DNA of 64,000 nt from positions 249,770 to 313,769 of the forward strand of contig MNCI01002155.1 of assembly GCA_015680685.1 (NCBI GenBank), in the 5' to 3' direction. The notes under the pieces were generated by a model that did not search any database, was not told the DNA's origin, and saw nothing but the letters and a program-made list of their open reading frames with translations. Of the stretch, positions 33,950 through 46,352 are shown piece after piece (the first letter of the stretch is position 1; the number at the start of each line of letters is the position of its first letter). The DNA comes from Gnetum montanum (taxonomy: Eukaryota > Streptophyta > Gnetopsida > Gnetales > Gnetaceae). A program made the position numbers and the translations under genes.

Positions 33950-35450
33950 GTTGCCAATTTAAGGCCATGATGGACCATGTTGCCAATTTAAGGCCATGGC
34001 AGGCCATGGTGCTAGTTTAAAGTCATAGCAGATCATGGTACCAATTTAAGATCTCAAAAAGTCATATTGTTGGTTTAAGGCCTTGGCAGGCCATTGAAAG
34101 ATGTTCTTTTATTATGCTAAAAGATGTCATGCAGGCTTGTTTGTTGTAGAACTTTGAAATCGTCAACAATAATCATTCATTACAATCTATCAACAATAGT
34201 AAACAACACTACAACATGTGAGTGTTAGAAATGATTAAGGCTATGTGGTGGCTTTAATGTTGCATATTAAGGATTTGATGTAGTTATGATTAGGCTTGAG
34301 TTTTGATGAGGAACTTGGTCCTATGCATTTTCTTCTCACCATCATGGTTTAGATGGGAATTTTGAATAGGAGACCCTATGTGATGTTTCTAGCTTTAAGG
34401 TTAATGATCATTAGGCTACTTTGGGGTGTTATGACTATATAGTGCAATGGTTTCAAGGCTCAATGTTTGAGTAGATAAGGTCAACTTGGTCAACATCATG
34501 AGAGGGGCTTATTAAGGCTTTAAGTCCAATTGAATCCACTTTCTTATTCTCCTGGCTCATTCTTGCATGACAACATAAGCACATCAAGTGGCACTTGTGT
34601 AATAAAATGATAAAAATCGATAAAAATCAATAGAATAATGCCAACAATAATGCAAAATACCATGGTAATAATGCATAAATGAGACAACATGTTGAAACAA
34701 AAGCCATGCAAGTATCCAAGTAACGTCAACAAAGGCTATAAGGCAATACAACGTAATGTAGGGTGAAACATGGTTAAACACGATTACACTTTTTCCAATT
34801 TAAGGCCTTAGTGGGCCATAGTTACATGGTGTCAAATGATGATCAAGAATGGTCAAACCCCATCATCTAGCACTAATCATATGCTAAACAAGGTTAAACA
34901 TGGCCAATAAAGGTTACAAAGAATAGGTTGGAGCAAAAAAGGTGAAACAAAGGCCAAATGACGTAGGGTAGGGTCAAATGATGATCAAAAGAATATAAAA
35001 TGATGTTAAATAAGGTCAAGAAAGGTTAAAACATAGTGGGGACAAAGCCAAGAAAGATCAAATAAAATAAAGTAGACTACATATGGCCCAACATGATCAC
35101 AGAAGGTCACATTTTGCTAGTTTTAGAACTTGGTAGGCCACAATGATAGTTTAGAGTCTTAGCAGACTATGTTGCTAGTTTAAGGCCTTAGCAGGCCATG
35201 GTCACCTGGCGTTAAATGGTGGTCAAGGAAGGTTAAATCCCATCATTCAATACCAATCAAAGGTTAACCAAGGCTATACAGAGCTATAATAAGCATAATG
35301 AAATAAAAGTATTATTGAAGCTATATAAGGTCAACAATGCAACAATGGTCACAACAGGTCATGGCATGATAAAACAAGGCTAAAATAAGGAAAATTAGGA
35401 CACAGATGATGAATTTTGATCAAAACATGATAAAAAAGGGTTACATTTTT
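33950..35450. repeat. Dispersed 'TTTAAGGCC..GGCAGGCCATGGT' repeats
   Basis: Strings such as AATTTAAGGCCATGGCAGGC and GTTTAAGGCCTTAGCAGGCC recur at 33958-34095, 34795-34820, 35105-35210 and 35455-35480, and again at 38990-39110. Between them, AAGGTTAAA/TGGTCAA strings recur. No coding capacity. Confidence 0.6.
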
Positions 35451-38400
35451 TCCATTTTTAGGCCTTAGAAAGCCATGTTTTAGGGTTACATGGCTGTTAG
35501 ATAAGTTTGAGCATCAATCAGGGTTGTTTTTGGGCTATTTGAACCTAAAAATCAAGGGTTTTAAGGCTTCCACGCTAGACCCCCCTTGTTTCCACTTTGG
35601 CCAACATGGAAGGGGTGACTCCTAGCATGGAAGAAACATCCAAAAAAATTTCCAAGCTTGTTTGGGTTAGTTTTCAACTCTTGATGGCTTGCAGTTTTAT
35701 GCAATTGACTAGGGAAGGGAATGGACTAGTTTTCATAGTAGTTTCAACCCTTGGCACCCCTTTTTGGAGCCTAAAAACATCTTCCATGCTAGGCATGGTG
35801 GCCCTAGCATGGAAACTAAGGAAAATGAATTTTATGGCATCAAGATTGTTGAAATCAAGGTTCCATGACCTTCCCAAGGTAGCACAGGGCTAGATCTATC
35901 AAAATTGAATAGTTTAGAGGTTAATAAAGGCCAAAAGGTAGGTTTTGGAGCTTAAACCCCCTATTTCCATGCTATCCAACATGGATGATAGGGGGCTAAG
36001 AATGGAGGATCAAAATCCAAGCCAAAATAGGATCAAACAAGGTCAAACTAGCAACTAACCCAGATCTGGAAGTTGTGCATCCCTTAGATTTGTTTTGAGG
36101 CTATTTGAGATAGTTTTAAGTGTTAAAATAAGTTGAAATTACTTGCCCCATTTTTTCCATGCTAGGCATGGTGACCCCAATGTGGAAGAATGGGGGTGCA
36201 CTTGTTCTATGATTTTGAGATGATTTGGGAAAACATAAACTAGGTTTCTAGGCTCTTAGGGCTATATATCATGATTTTCCAAGTTTGTGGCCAATTTTGG
36301 TCATGTGTGGATGCTATATGAGGTCATCTTAGGTTTCATCCCTTTCCCCTCTGTCCATGCTAGGAAAGGTAATCCAGCATGAAATATGGGGTTGGATGAG
36401 TTTTAAAGGCTAAACAAGGTCAAATGAATGCACACTTAAGGCTATGAGATTCTAGGCTTCTCTGATGTAGATTTTTTATGTTTGGGAGTGTTATCTTATC
36501 ATCAAAAGTGGAAATGCAACTTCATCCTCCTATTTCCACATTACCCAACATGGAAGGAACCTTCTCTAGCATGAATGGAACAATAATCCTAGATTTAGGC
36601 CAATTTGGGTCATAATAGACTATGCATGTTAGCTCCTAAAATTGTCAGGGTCATGGGCTAGGGTTTAAGGTCAAAATTTGGTAGTTTTGGATGTTCCTAA
36701 GTGATTTTTGGGCTCCCCCCCCCCTTTTTTTCTTACACTAGGGGTGGGGTGCCTAGCATGGATCCAACTAGGAAGATTAAGGAGGATAGTTTTTGGCTAT
36801 TTTAGATTAGTTTTGTAGGGTTTTAGGGCTCTAGAAGGTACAAACATGATTCTAGGATGCACACAAGGTTGTCTGGTATCTATTTGAGGTGTCTAAGGGT
36901 AATTTTTGAGTCATCCTCAAGTTATCCTCCTATCTCCATGTTGGCTAGTGTGGAAGAGGTGGCTCCCAACATGGAAGAACTAAGGAACTCTATATTTTGC
37001 TATTTTTATCACTTTTGGCCATGCATGTGGGTCTCCAAGATTGCTAGTGTTGATTGTTGATTCCCAAGGTCAAACTTTTATCATTTCAAGGGTGGTTAGG
37101 TGGTTTTTGAGCTTTACCCCCTCCATCCATGTTGGGGCTAGGATGTTGAAAATGGATGGGATCCTTCGCAGCATGGAGAATTGAAAGAAGGAAAGTTTGA
37201 GTTGATTTAGTTGACTTCTAGAAGTTTGGTAGCTTCCAAAAGGATTGGGTTGATTTTGGAAGTCAATTTCTATGGAAACTTCAACTATTTTGGCTTCACC
37301 CACCTCTATCCATTTATAGATTAGGATGCTTAACGTGGATGAGATCTTCCCTAATGTGGAATATCCTTATGGGGTTTATTTTTGTTGATTTTTAAAATTT
37401 TGGTGGCTTCCGGAAGGGCTGTCAAGGTTCTGGTGCAAGCACAAAGTAATTTGACATTGTTTTCATGCATTTGGGACTCCGAATTGACCTTCCTAATTAC
37501 ATCAACACTTTTTCCATGTTGGGTAGCATGGAAGAGATCTCCCCTAGTGTGGGTGAACCAAGAATGTCATATCTAGGCTAGTTTGGTAGCCAATTGACCA
37601 TGCATGTTGGCCAACAAGGTTGCCGATGTCGATGGTTAATACTTGGTGTCAAGCTTCATCAGTTTGGAGGCTCCTAGATACCTCATGTAATCAAACCCCC
37701 TTCTTTCACACTAAGCATGATGACCCTAGTGTGGATGAGAGGGAAATGTAAAATCTAGGATCTTTTTATAGCAAATAAAGCATGTTAGCCTTCAAGGTTG
37801 TTGATGTTGATGGTTGAGATTTGATGTTAAGATCCACTAGTTTGGAGGCTTCTAGGTGCCTCATGCAATCAATCCCCCTTATTACACATTGGGCATGGTG
37901 GCCATAGTGTGGATGAGAGGGAAATATTAAAGTCTAGGCTCTTTTGATAGCAAATCAACCATGCATGTTAGCCTTTGGGGTTGTTGGTGTTGATGGTTGA
38001 GATTTGGTATCAAAATCCTGTAGTTTGGAGGCTTCTAGGTGTCTCATGGAATCAACCCATTTCTTTCATGCTGGGCATGGTGGCCCCAACATGGATGAAG
38101 GGTAAATGTCATATCTAGGCTCTTTTAATAGTAAATTGACCATGCATGTTAGCCTTTGGGGTCACCAGTGTCAAGGATCAAGATTTGGTGTCAAAATCCA
38201 CTAGTTTAGAGGATCCTAGGTATCTCATGCAATCAACCCCCCTTTTCCATGTTGGGCATGATGGACCTAATGTGGATGAGAGGGAAATGTTAGATCTATA
38301 CCATTTACAGTCAATCTTGGGATAACTAGAGGCTCAAGAAGGTTCTAACTAGGTCTAGAGGTCACTAAGGTAGGTTATTAGGCTATTTTTGGACATAAAC

Positions 38401-38900
38401 TAGGTTTTATTACATATCCCCTAAGCTTCCACACTAGCTCCACACTAGGTAGCATAGAGGAGAAGTTAACCACCATGGAGAAGATTTGAAACAAAAAAAA
38501 TGAATTATTGTTTGTCATTGTAGGCTTCCAGAAGCTTCCAAGGGGTCTTAAAGTCTAAAAATGATAACTGGGTGGTCAATTTTGGTAATTTATGATTTCC
38601 CCCATCCATCCATGCTAGATCCAAGATATGAAGCATGGATGAGCCTCTTCCCAATGTGGAACAGCTAGATCTAAAGGTTTTAGGCACTTCTGACTAGGTT
38701 GGGCAAGGTTTCGAGGTTATTAAGGATCATCAAAGGGGCTTAGGACTATGTGGGCCTACTTTAAGGTTGACATGGGGCTTGATGAGCACCAAAGGATAAG
38801 TATGGGTGTTACCCCTATTTTTCAATGTTGGATCCACATTGGGTAGGGTTGCCATAGTGTGGATGCCCCAAAGTGGCAAGTTCTACCAAGTTTTACCCCT
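35450..38900. repeat. ~180-200-bp tandem array, each unit with a hairpin
   Basis: About 17 degenerate units can be counted by the recurring inverted repeat TTCCATGCTAGG ... CCTAGCATGGAA. It is perfect at ~35782-35815 and lies near 35590, 35782, 35965, 36155, 36352, 36533, 36733, 36935, 37122, 37310, 37510, 37705, 37885, 38066, 38249, 38600 and 38826. Spacing is about 180-202 bp apart from the two last gaps. Units at 37570-38300 are closest to each other (shared 'CTCATG.AATCAA.CCCC', 'GACCATGCATGTTAGCC'). No coding function is evident. Confidence 0.75.
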
Positions 38901-39479
38901 TGTTAGGGTCTAGGGTTCATGCAATGTCAATGTTGACTACAAAGAATGGCAAGGGAGGTAAAGTTCTATGGTCATGATTGGTGCTTGGAACCCATTCCAA
39001 GGCTTATTTAAATGCCATTTTAAGGCATTGGTAGGCCATGATATTACCAATTTTAGACCTTGGTGGGTGTAGTTTTACTAGTTTTAGGCCTTGATGGGTC
39101 ATGTTGCCATACCTACCCAGCAAGTATGGGCTAAAGTCAAAAGGGCATATAAGAATAACATAAACCATGAAACATCGTATAAGTTTATGAAGGTGAAAAA
39201 GTTTTTTTTAGTAAGGGAATGGATAATACATCTATAATGCATTTGTTACTTAACCTTTGATAAATCAAAGGGTTTTCTTTGCATGATCAAACTCTCATCA
39301 TGCTCCTTGTTTGTAGTGGCAATTGAGAGGCACTTTTGTTGATCCCTTCATATTCTAGAGTTGGTGTTGTTTACATCATTGTTATTCTCATTGTTGTTGG
39401 CCCCAATCTAAGTGTTGAGGGTTTCCTCTTAAAACTCCACCTCTGAATCTTAGTCAGTGTTGACATAATTAACCAAAGG

Positions 39480-40300
39480 TAGCAACATGTTGTCCCCATG
39501 AATCATAATTTTCCCTCCCTCATATGGCAAGTGAATCTCTTGATGTATAGGGGATGAAACTACATGGAGCTTTACTAACCACAACATTCCTTAGATTAAG
39601 TTAAAACCAGGTGTTTCTTCAACCACTAGGAAGTTAGCAGATGTATGAAATTACTCACCAGCTACAAAATCCAAGGAAATAGAACCTCACACTACTACTT
39701 GTGAGCCATTAAATGACTTGAGTACTGAAGTAGTGGTCTCTTGGATGTTCTTGATTAGGCCTAGTTTATCAACAATGAAATATGGTATCACATTCATGGT
39801 TGCTCCATCATCCACATGAACATGATGTACCTTGTACCTACCAATATATATAGTGATAAGGAGACGAGCAAATAGCACTTATCCATTTCTAGAGTCAATC
39901 TTCACCTAACTATCATGAAAGTCAAGCATGGATTGATGCTTGTTTTCCCTAAGTAAAGCTTGCTCAATGATAGAGTGAATTGACTCTCTGTTGGTGGGCA
40001 TGTCTCTATTCATAGGGATAAGGGTCAATACTTGAGCTAGTGCATCCCTATGCATGGGAGAGATAATGACTAGGTCGTATAGGTTTGGTGATGTATTCTT
40101 TTGCTTAAGGGTCCATTTAACTTACTCCATGATTGCATGGAAATTCTTTTCCTTGGCTTGCGATTTTTTTTCCTTAGTAGTTCTAACCTCCTCCATTCTC
40201 CCTTAGGTTCATGGCTTAGGTTATGATGTATGTGCCTTGGGCCCCTTGTCCATGGATGCAGTTGATCTTAGTATAGGTCTTGGTTGATTACCTTTAGTGG
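39480..40300 (-). pseudogene. Element 5 protease
   Basis: The minus strand reads 'YKVHHVHVDDGATMNVIPYF' at ~39830-39770. This is a retropepsin active-site region with D-D-G-A where D-T/S-G-A/S is usual. It is followed downstream by 'LVKLHVVSSPIHQEIHLPYE', matching the 'AVxSSLHQxLKF' stretch at the end of plant Ty3/gypsy proteases. One decayed frame with stops. No RT follows it. Confidence 0.65.
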
Positions 40301-40699
40301 GCTTATTTATTGGTTTGGCGATAGGTTTCTTTCACCACCATTGTGATGATGGTTTCTTGATAACCTCTAAATTGTGGGTCATTATAGGTGGGTTTTGATC
40401 ATGTGTTGTTGTGATCTTACTTGTTGAAAGTTGAGGAACTTGGATAACAAATGGTTTCTTAGGATTTTAAGGATTAGCAAATTGTTGATTATGTTATGAT
40501 GTTGAAGCCAATGAAGGGGGGACATGTATGATGGAAGGCTTCTTAGGGGCCGAAGGAGGTGGAACCCAAATGATGAAGGGCTTTCTTGGCTTTGTGTTTT
40601 GGGATCATGGTGGTACTCTAATGATAAACGAGTTCCTAGCGAGATCAGACCATTTGGTTTTTGTAAATGAGGCCATAGTATAGAAGTCATTGTTAGCAC

Positions 40700-42707
40700 C
40701 TAGAGAGTTGGACTCATTCACTACCAACTTCCCATGGTTTATCATCTTCTAGATTTCATCCTTTAATTCTAGGCAAAAACCAATGTCATGACTACCTATC
40801 CAGCCTAAAGTACCTTGGTAGACTAGGATAATCTTTGGTAGCTATTGTTGGGTCTCTAGCTATGTCACAAAGATAATCATACCTCTTACAAGCTTCTTCA
40901 AATAGTTACTTATGTCATATGTAGTTTTCTTTAAGCAACTATTCTAGAAGCTCATAGGGCTTCATATGTAACCTAGTGTACTTAGATCTATCCTTTTGCC
41001 CAAAGTTTGATCTTGGTAGATTTGGAGCATAGGAAGTGGATGGTTGTAATGAGTGAGGGGATGCGTTGTGTGGGAGTGTTTCCCTCCTCTCTACTTGTTT
41101 TGGCTCTTTTGCTACTACAACCACAATTGTATGTTCTTGTTTAGTCCTATTACTATCCCTTCTTGCAAGTGGGTTTTTGTAGGCCACATAGGCTAGGTCG
41201 TTACTTGCCTCAGCTGGCTCCTTAATGTTCTTGGTTTGTGAGAAGGCTTGGCTTAGGGATTAGGGATCTAGGTAGTATAGCTTTGACTTGATAAAGTCAT
41301 TTATTACTCCCTTGTAGATGGCCAAGAGGTGTATTTTAGAGATAAGGTTCAGAAATCTTATTAAGTATTGAATTCCACCTCTAAATGAAATTTTTAACTG
41401 GTTATGTGGCCCCTACCTCACCTTCATTAGTTGATCCAATGTGGCATCTAGCTTTAAGTTGTATCTGAAGTAGTTGACAAACTAGTTAATCAAGTCTTCA
41501 AGGGAAGAGATGGAACCCCTAGACAAGGTTCGATACCAATCTAAGGCCTTTCCTTTGAGGGACATGAGGAAAATTTGTAATATCGTATGAGGCCAAGCTT
41601 ACAAGAAGAGGCATTTATACTAGAAGGTTACTAGATGTGTCTTGGGATTCCCTTCATCATTGTATTTAGTGGAGTTTTGAATAGGTAAGCCTACAAGTAA
41701 GATTATTTGAGGCACCATAGAGCTTATAGGATCATCTTGATAGCAACTTAGCACCTTGACCGACTAAGTTGTATTGGCTTTAAGTTTTTGTAGTTTTTCG
41801 TTAAGGTCTTGGATCATTTAGAAAGCTTGATCTAAGCCTTGGGGAACCCGTATAGGCTGCAGTGCTTGTGTTGATAGTTGCGGAGGGAATTGAGAGGTTT
41901 GTGACTTCGCGATAGGTTGTGGTACTAAAGGGAGAGCTTCGGTTATGGTCTTCATAGGTGGGCTAAATAAGGAGAAAGATGTTTATGTTAGGACTTAAGG
42001 CACAAAATGGACAAATGGAGTATGAGAGGCTTGCATTACTTAGGGTCTCACTGGTATGACAAAGGATGATGGTCAAGTAGACATCACCATGGCTGGGTGA
42101 ACAGAGTGAGGCTATGTATCAAAGGGTATCGATGAGAATAAGGAGGTGGATTAAGACATGGGTTGTGTCTAGTGCATGGTGATGATGGATGTGGATCCAA
42201 ACATGGTAGGATGGATAAGAGGAGAGTTGGATCTTAGGCCTTATTTCATTGATGAGGTAAGAGACATGGAGTTGGGTGTGGTTTTTTGGGAAGCTAGAGA
42301 TTAGAAGAGACTTCCATTGAAGGTGTTTGACTCCTGCTTAGGCTCAAACTCTTCTTCCTTCTCTTGACAATCCTCTAAGCTAATTTCCTCACTAAACTCA
42401 TCAATCTCTTTGAGTTGTGTGAGCATTTGTGTGTAGAAGTTAGTGGGGGGATTTGGTCATAGGGGGATGGGATGTATTTTTTCCCATCTTGGCGTATAAT
42501 TTTGAATTGACACTTATCATTAGATTTGAAGTGTGATATTAATAGACTAGCTTGCATCGTAGCACAATGAAAGTTGTAGAATTCCTCATTAATAATTGCA
42601 AAATCTGGGCTCTTTCCCATTTTCCAAAGCGACTGCCTTCATTTTATGATTGCAAGGTCTTTCGAGTCATAAACACGAACTACATCTTGGATGGATATCA
42701 TGTTCAT
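40700..42707 (-). pseudogene. gag: Element 5 gag
   Basis: From ATG 42707 the minus strand gives 'MNMISIQDVVRVYDSKDLAI' and an N-terminal segment with no family I know. The Gag domain follows at ~41730-41270: 'NPKTHLVTFQYKCLF', 'MSLKGKALDWYRTLSRGSIS' and 'SLEDLINxFVNYFRYN'. This is the classical FP.SL.G.A..WY..L..GSI.S...L...F pattern of plant Ty3/gypsy Gag. A basic Pro-rich stretch lies at ~41190-40940. Several in-frame stops and frameshifts make it non-functional. It is not closely related to the Gag of elements 1-4. Confidence 0.8.
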
Positions 42708-43780
42708 CAAGTTAAAGGGTAGTATGGTTGATTGACTAGAATACATGGTAAAAAAGTGATAAAAATGGCTAAACGAGGTTGTGAAAGGTTAAATAAAGTG
42801 ATAATTCCAACAAGTGAAATTTAAAAATGGCTAAAAGAAGTAAAAAATGCTGAAAATGGGATCCCTACTATAAATAGTCAGTGGTTGCCAAAGGGGGTAT
42901 ACCCTCCTTACTAAATATGGTAAAGGATGGTATCAATCCCACATAAGCTAAGCTTCCTAGCTGCATGAAAGGTCAAAAAATGATAAAAATAGCCAAAATA
43001 AGTCACTATAAATGGTAACTTGGGGTAGGGATGGGGGTAGTATACCCATTTACCAAAAATGGAAAGGTGAAAAGGTTGTAACAAACTTCACCCATGTTGG
43101 CTTCCTAGCTGCCTTTTACACTAGGTGTGGTAGGGGAAAACAAGGGGATGATATGGAGAGGATTTCAAACTTTCCTATTCCAATGTTGGTGAAGGGGAGG
43201 GGGAGGTGGGGAAGCTTTGATAAGCATTGTCTTAGTTGAAAAACCAAAGTGGAAACTTTAATTTTTACAAAGGTGAGGCTTTTAAGAAATTGGCAATGTT
43301 GACCTTGTTGGAAAAAATTCATAGTAAGGGGTTTGGGTGGTCTAGGAGGAGGGGGTAACACCTTAGCTAAAGGAGGTTACACCCTTCCTAGCTAGCTTCA
43401 AAAATTCCCAACAACTGCTATGAATTTTTTTTAACCAAAACCCAAACACCCATAATGTGGGGTGTAATATCTACGTTGGCTTTTTTGTGAAAGTTTCACA
43501 ATAAGAAGGTATGAGGTTTTGGTAGGACACCATTGCTAGCTTTAAAATTTCTAGCAATTGCTATGAAATTTTCTAAAACCCAAATCACTTGCAACCTCAA
43601 CGTTGGGTTTTGGTGGCAAGGGGGATGGTTTGTAGCATTAGTTTTGTGGTAGAAAGATTGAAAAAAGAAAGGTTTAGACATAGAACTTGGGCAGAGGTCC
43701 TCCTTTTAGTGCCAAGAAACTATTGGAATTGAAAAAATTGATTATTGGAAAATCAAAAGATATAATGCAATAGCCTCAAC
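42708..43780 (-). other. Element 5 leader
   Basis: Non-coding sequence between primer site and gag, with repeated GGTAACTTGGGG/AGGGGGTATACCC and GCTAGCTTCAAAA..TTCC..CAA..GCTATGAA strings (for example 43383-43420 and 43530-43570). Confidence 0.4.
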
Positions 43781-43803
43781 CTTGAATCCCCAAGGCCTCC
43801 AAA
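43781..43803 (-). promoter_or_regulatory. Candidate primer-binding site of element 5
   Basis: On the minus strand the site reads TTGGAGGCCTTGGGGATTC. Its complement, TTGAATCCCC...CCA, resembles a tRNA 3' end with T-loop, acceptor arm and CCA. The tRNA identity is unclear. If right, the LTR ends at 43808 with CA. Confidence 0.4.
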
Positions 43804-43807
43804 AATT

Positions 43808-44966
43808 GGGATTCAGGGTTTGGCAAATTACCCAAGGACTTATAGAAGGACAAACAAAGTAATAAAAATGCAAATACGATTGTACATCTGAAAATGTAAA
43901 TGTACTGAAAATAAATTAATAGATCTAATTCATACATAAACTAAAATTGTAAATTTTATTTCATAAAAAAATAAAGAGATTTTAGAGATTGTGTACAAAA
44001 ATGTGCCTGGGATAGGGGGTTCACTTCAGTAGGGGTTTGGAATCCATTGTTTCACGATTTGGATGCTCCACAACTCCCAATGCTTGTGAACCATTCCTAC
44101 TCTTTGCAGCAGATCTTCAAGGGGATGTTACAAGAGGGTGTAATAATGGCTATGGGATGTAACAATTGCCCAAAAAGGGAGTTCCACACTGGGGATTCAA
44201 GAGGCTTTGTTTGTGTTCAAAGCTATTGAATGCAAAAATGCTTTCCAAAAATGCTAAAGTGTGTGTGTGCGCAAAGGAGGTGTATTTATGATGTTTGGTA
44301 CTTGGTTATATAGGATTTTGGGGCATAAATCTTGTTACAAATTAGCTTGATTATAGCTACAAATTGGCTGCAAATTTCTATTACATTTTAGGTGGGGTAG
44401 GTGCCAAAATTTGGGGGGTTACCATATATAGTAAGTGTCATACCCCCATGGCCATTCCATTTACTAAAAATAGTAATGAGTGGATGACATCCATGCTGGG
44501 AGGATGGCTTCTACTTTGGGAGCACATCTTTTACACTGGGTGTGAAGTTTCCATGTTGGGGAAAGTCTTCTAGGCTAGGAGTAGATCTTCCACATTGGGG
44601 GTAGATCTTCCAAGCTAGGGGGAAGTCTTCCACATTGAGCATGAAATTTCTACGCTGGGTATGAAGTTTCCACATTGGGCATGAAGTTTCCATGTTGAGC
44701 ATGAAGCCTCCACACTATGAGGAAGTCTTCTAGGCTAGGAGCAAATCTTCCATGTTTGGGGAGATCTTCTAAGCTAGGGGAAAGTCTTCCATGCTAAGCA
44801 TAAAGTTTTTATGTTGGGCATGAAATCTCCATGCTTGGGGAGGGGCATGTAAAGTTTCCATGCTGAGGGGGAATGTTGTACGGCTTCACACTAAGGGTAG
44901 GTGAGATCTACCTCTTGCAAGTGTTTCTAGCGTAGAAAAGTGTATAGCCCCCCATAAAACCCATCA
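43808..44966 (-). repeat. Element 5 5' LTR
   Basis: The U3 part (44283-44966) matches the truncated 3' copy and includes a minisatellite of TTCC(A/C)(C/T)(A/G)(C/T)TG-type units at 44500-44880. The minus-strand TATA box CCTATATAACC lies at ~44305-44315. A start site ~30 bases on would fall near 44280. This leaves 43808-44280 as R-U5 and explains why the 3' copy, cut there, matches only U3. The boundary at 43808 depends on the primer-site call. Confidence 0.55.
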
Positions 44967-44977
44967 AATTTTTTTAG

Positions 44978-45319
44978 AGTAACATTTTTGGAAGAGTAAC
45001 AGAGCAACAGAAGAATGAGGATGTCAAGACTTATCGTCTGGAGCAGCAGCAGCATAAACAAATCATCTTGTCATCTATTTCAAGAATGATAAAGCAACAT
45101 AACGAGGAAATGGAAAGACACCGGCGGGAGCAGCGCAAACATGAACAAAATATGGTGAAATACTTGACAACATTGATACAGCAACAGCAACAGAAAGAGG
45201 CACAGAAACGCACAATACTACCAAAAACAGGCTTTCCTTCGATGATGACTCCCATGTTTGTAGTTTGTGCGGTTTCCGACACCGTTCTCTTATTTTCCCG
45301 CATAGGCAGACCGAATTAA
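44978..45319 (+). CDS. Exon-like Gln/Glu-rich open frame (unassigned)
   Basis: This frame is open for 113 codons, from just after a TTTTTTTAG that looks like a 3' splice site to a TAA at 45317. It has a higher GC content than its surroundings. The product begins 'SNIFGRVTEQQKNEDVKTYR', then has a highly charged, Gln-rich helix-like stretch ('MERHRREQRKHEQNMVKYL', 'QQQQQKEAQKR') and ends with a hydrophobic 'FVVCAVSDTVLLF'. I do not recognise the family. It lies immediately outside element 5, so it may be the last exon of a host gene truncated by that insertion, or a gene fragment. No promoter or upstream exon is visible. Confidence 0.4.
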   Translation, partial: SNIFGRVTEQQKNEDVKTYRLEQQQHKQIILSSISRMIKQHNEEMERHRREQRKHEQNMVKYLTTLIQQQQQKEAQKRTILPKTGFPSMMTPMFVVCAVSDTVLLFSRIGRPN

Positions 45320-45788
45320 CCCTGAAACTTCCCATGTATAAGGATTGTTGAAGCTTACCCTGAAAACATTTAGATGCTTTGCTGCTTTACTTTCATCACC
45401 AGTCTCATTTGAAATCTAATAATAATACGTATTATTGTCACGGTTTGTGAAGAACTTGACCAGCTTCCTGTCTATGAGTACTTTTTTAAATATTTAGTTT
45501 ATTATTTATTGCTTTTTTCATAGGGTCATTTCATTTCACTGATAGTTTGCACTTTGCAATATCTTAATATAACTTATTGAAATGAACTTATAATTTAGAG
45601 GATGCAGTTAAACTCTCTTTCATGTATGTCTTGAACTTCTTGTAACGGAAGGTGCTTGCCTACCACTTATAAGCAACCGATACTAACTAATTTAAGATGG
45701 GTGATAGGTGTGAACTTATTGGTTCAACAATACTATATTTAAGTAAGTATAATTAATTTTCAGATTTTAAGGTGGAGGAAACTTAGAA
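45320..45788. other. Gene-free AT-rich sequence
   Basis: If the preceding frame is a terminal exon, this would be its 3' UTR. Nothing else is visible. Confidence 0.3.
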
Positions 45789-45935
45789 GGGATTATCATT
45801 TACAGTAATGGTAAGGTGATCATTTCTGAAGTTGAAGACCAAGATTTAGGCGCAACTACTCAAAGAGGTTAGGCGTTTGCTCATCTACCTAGACCTGCTT
45901 AGCACAATTAGTATGGCTATGGGTGATGATCCTTT
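45789..45935 (+). mobile_element. SINE-like copy 1
   Basis: Aligns with 46185-46352: 'GGGATTATCATTTACAGTAATGGTAAGGTG', 'CATTTCTGAAGTTGAAGAC', 'GGCGCAACTACTCAAAG.GGTTAGG', 'GGTGATGATCCTTT'. The stretch corresponding to the B box is deleted. Confidence 0.55.
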
Positions 45936-46184
45936 GGAGAGAAGTTTTGAAATTAAAATTACTAATAACCTTTTTGTATGGCTTCACATATAAATATAAC
46001 TAATTAAGATTTTTAGTATGTTTTGAAGCCTTTATACTTAAAGTTGCTTACATACAAGCCCATAACCAAGGTATCTTTACAAACTCAAAATGATTTATGA
46101 TGAATTACACACAGAGCACTAGGATGGTTTATACACAAAGTATTCTATGAAGGAATTTATCAACCGTATAATTATGAATTAAAT
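45936..46184. other. Spacer between SINE-like copies
   Basis: AT-rich, nothing recognised. Confidence 0.3.
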
Positions 46185-46352
46185 GGGAATTGTTATTTGG
46201 AGTAATACTAAGGTGCTCATTTCTCAAGTTGAAGACTTAGGTTCAAACCTAGGCACAACCACTTAAAGGGGTTAGGTTTTTGCTTACCTACCAACCCTCC
46301 CAAGATCACACTTAGCAACATGAGCATTGTGGCTTCAGGTGATGATCCTTTT
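46185..46352 (+). mobile_element. SINE-like copy 2 with pol III B box
   Basis: GGTTCAAACCT at 46240-46250 fits the tRNA-type B box (GGTTCRANNCC). An upstream 'GGAGTAATACTAAGGTG' could be a decayed A box. The two ~150-170-bp copies, 250 bp apart in the same orientation, suggest a tRNA-derived SINE family. No target duplications or tail could be fixed. Confidence 0.55.

Larger units (their letters stand above)
32188..44966 (-). mobile_element. Element 5: gag-protease LTR element with internal hairpin array
   Basis: Direct repeats at 32188-32844 and 44283-44966 are the LTRs. The coding sense is minus (gag 42707 down to ~40700, protease to ~39480). Beyond the protease, ~6.6 kb hold no RT, RNase H or integrase but a ~180-200-bp tandem array (35450-38900) and shorter 'AAGGCCATGG' repeats. 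The primer-site candidate at 43781-43803 suggests the full 5' LTR is 43808-44966 and that the 3' copy lost its R-U5 end at 32188. The element is ~12.8 kb as it stands. Confidence 0.75.

Noticed and set aside
35597-35893. 98-codon plus-strand frame ('MANMEGVTPSMEE')
   Set aside because: It lies within the ~190-bp repeat array; the Met-Glu-Glu repeats reflect CATGGAAGA strings.
35450-38900. CRISPR-like array
   Set aside because: Unit length ~180-200 bp, degenerate and within a plant retroelement; no repeat-spacer structure.
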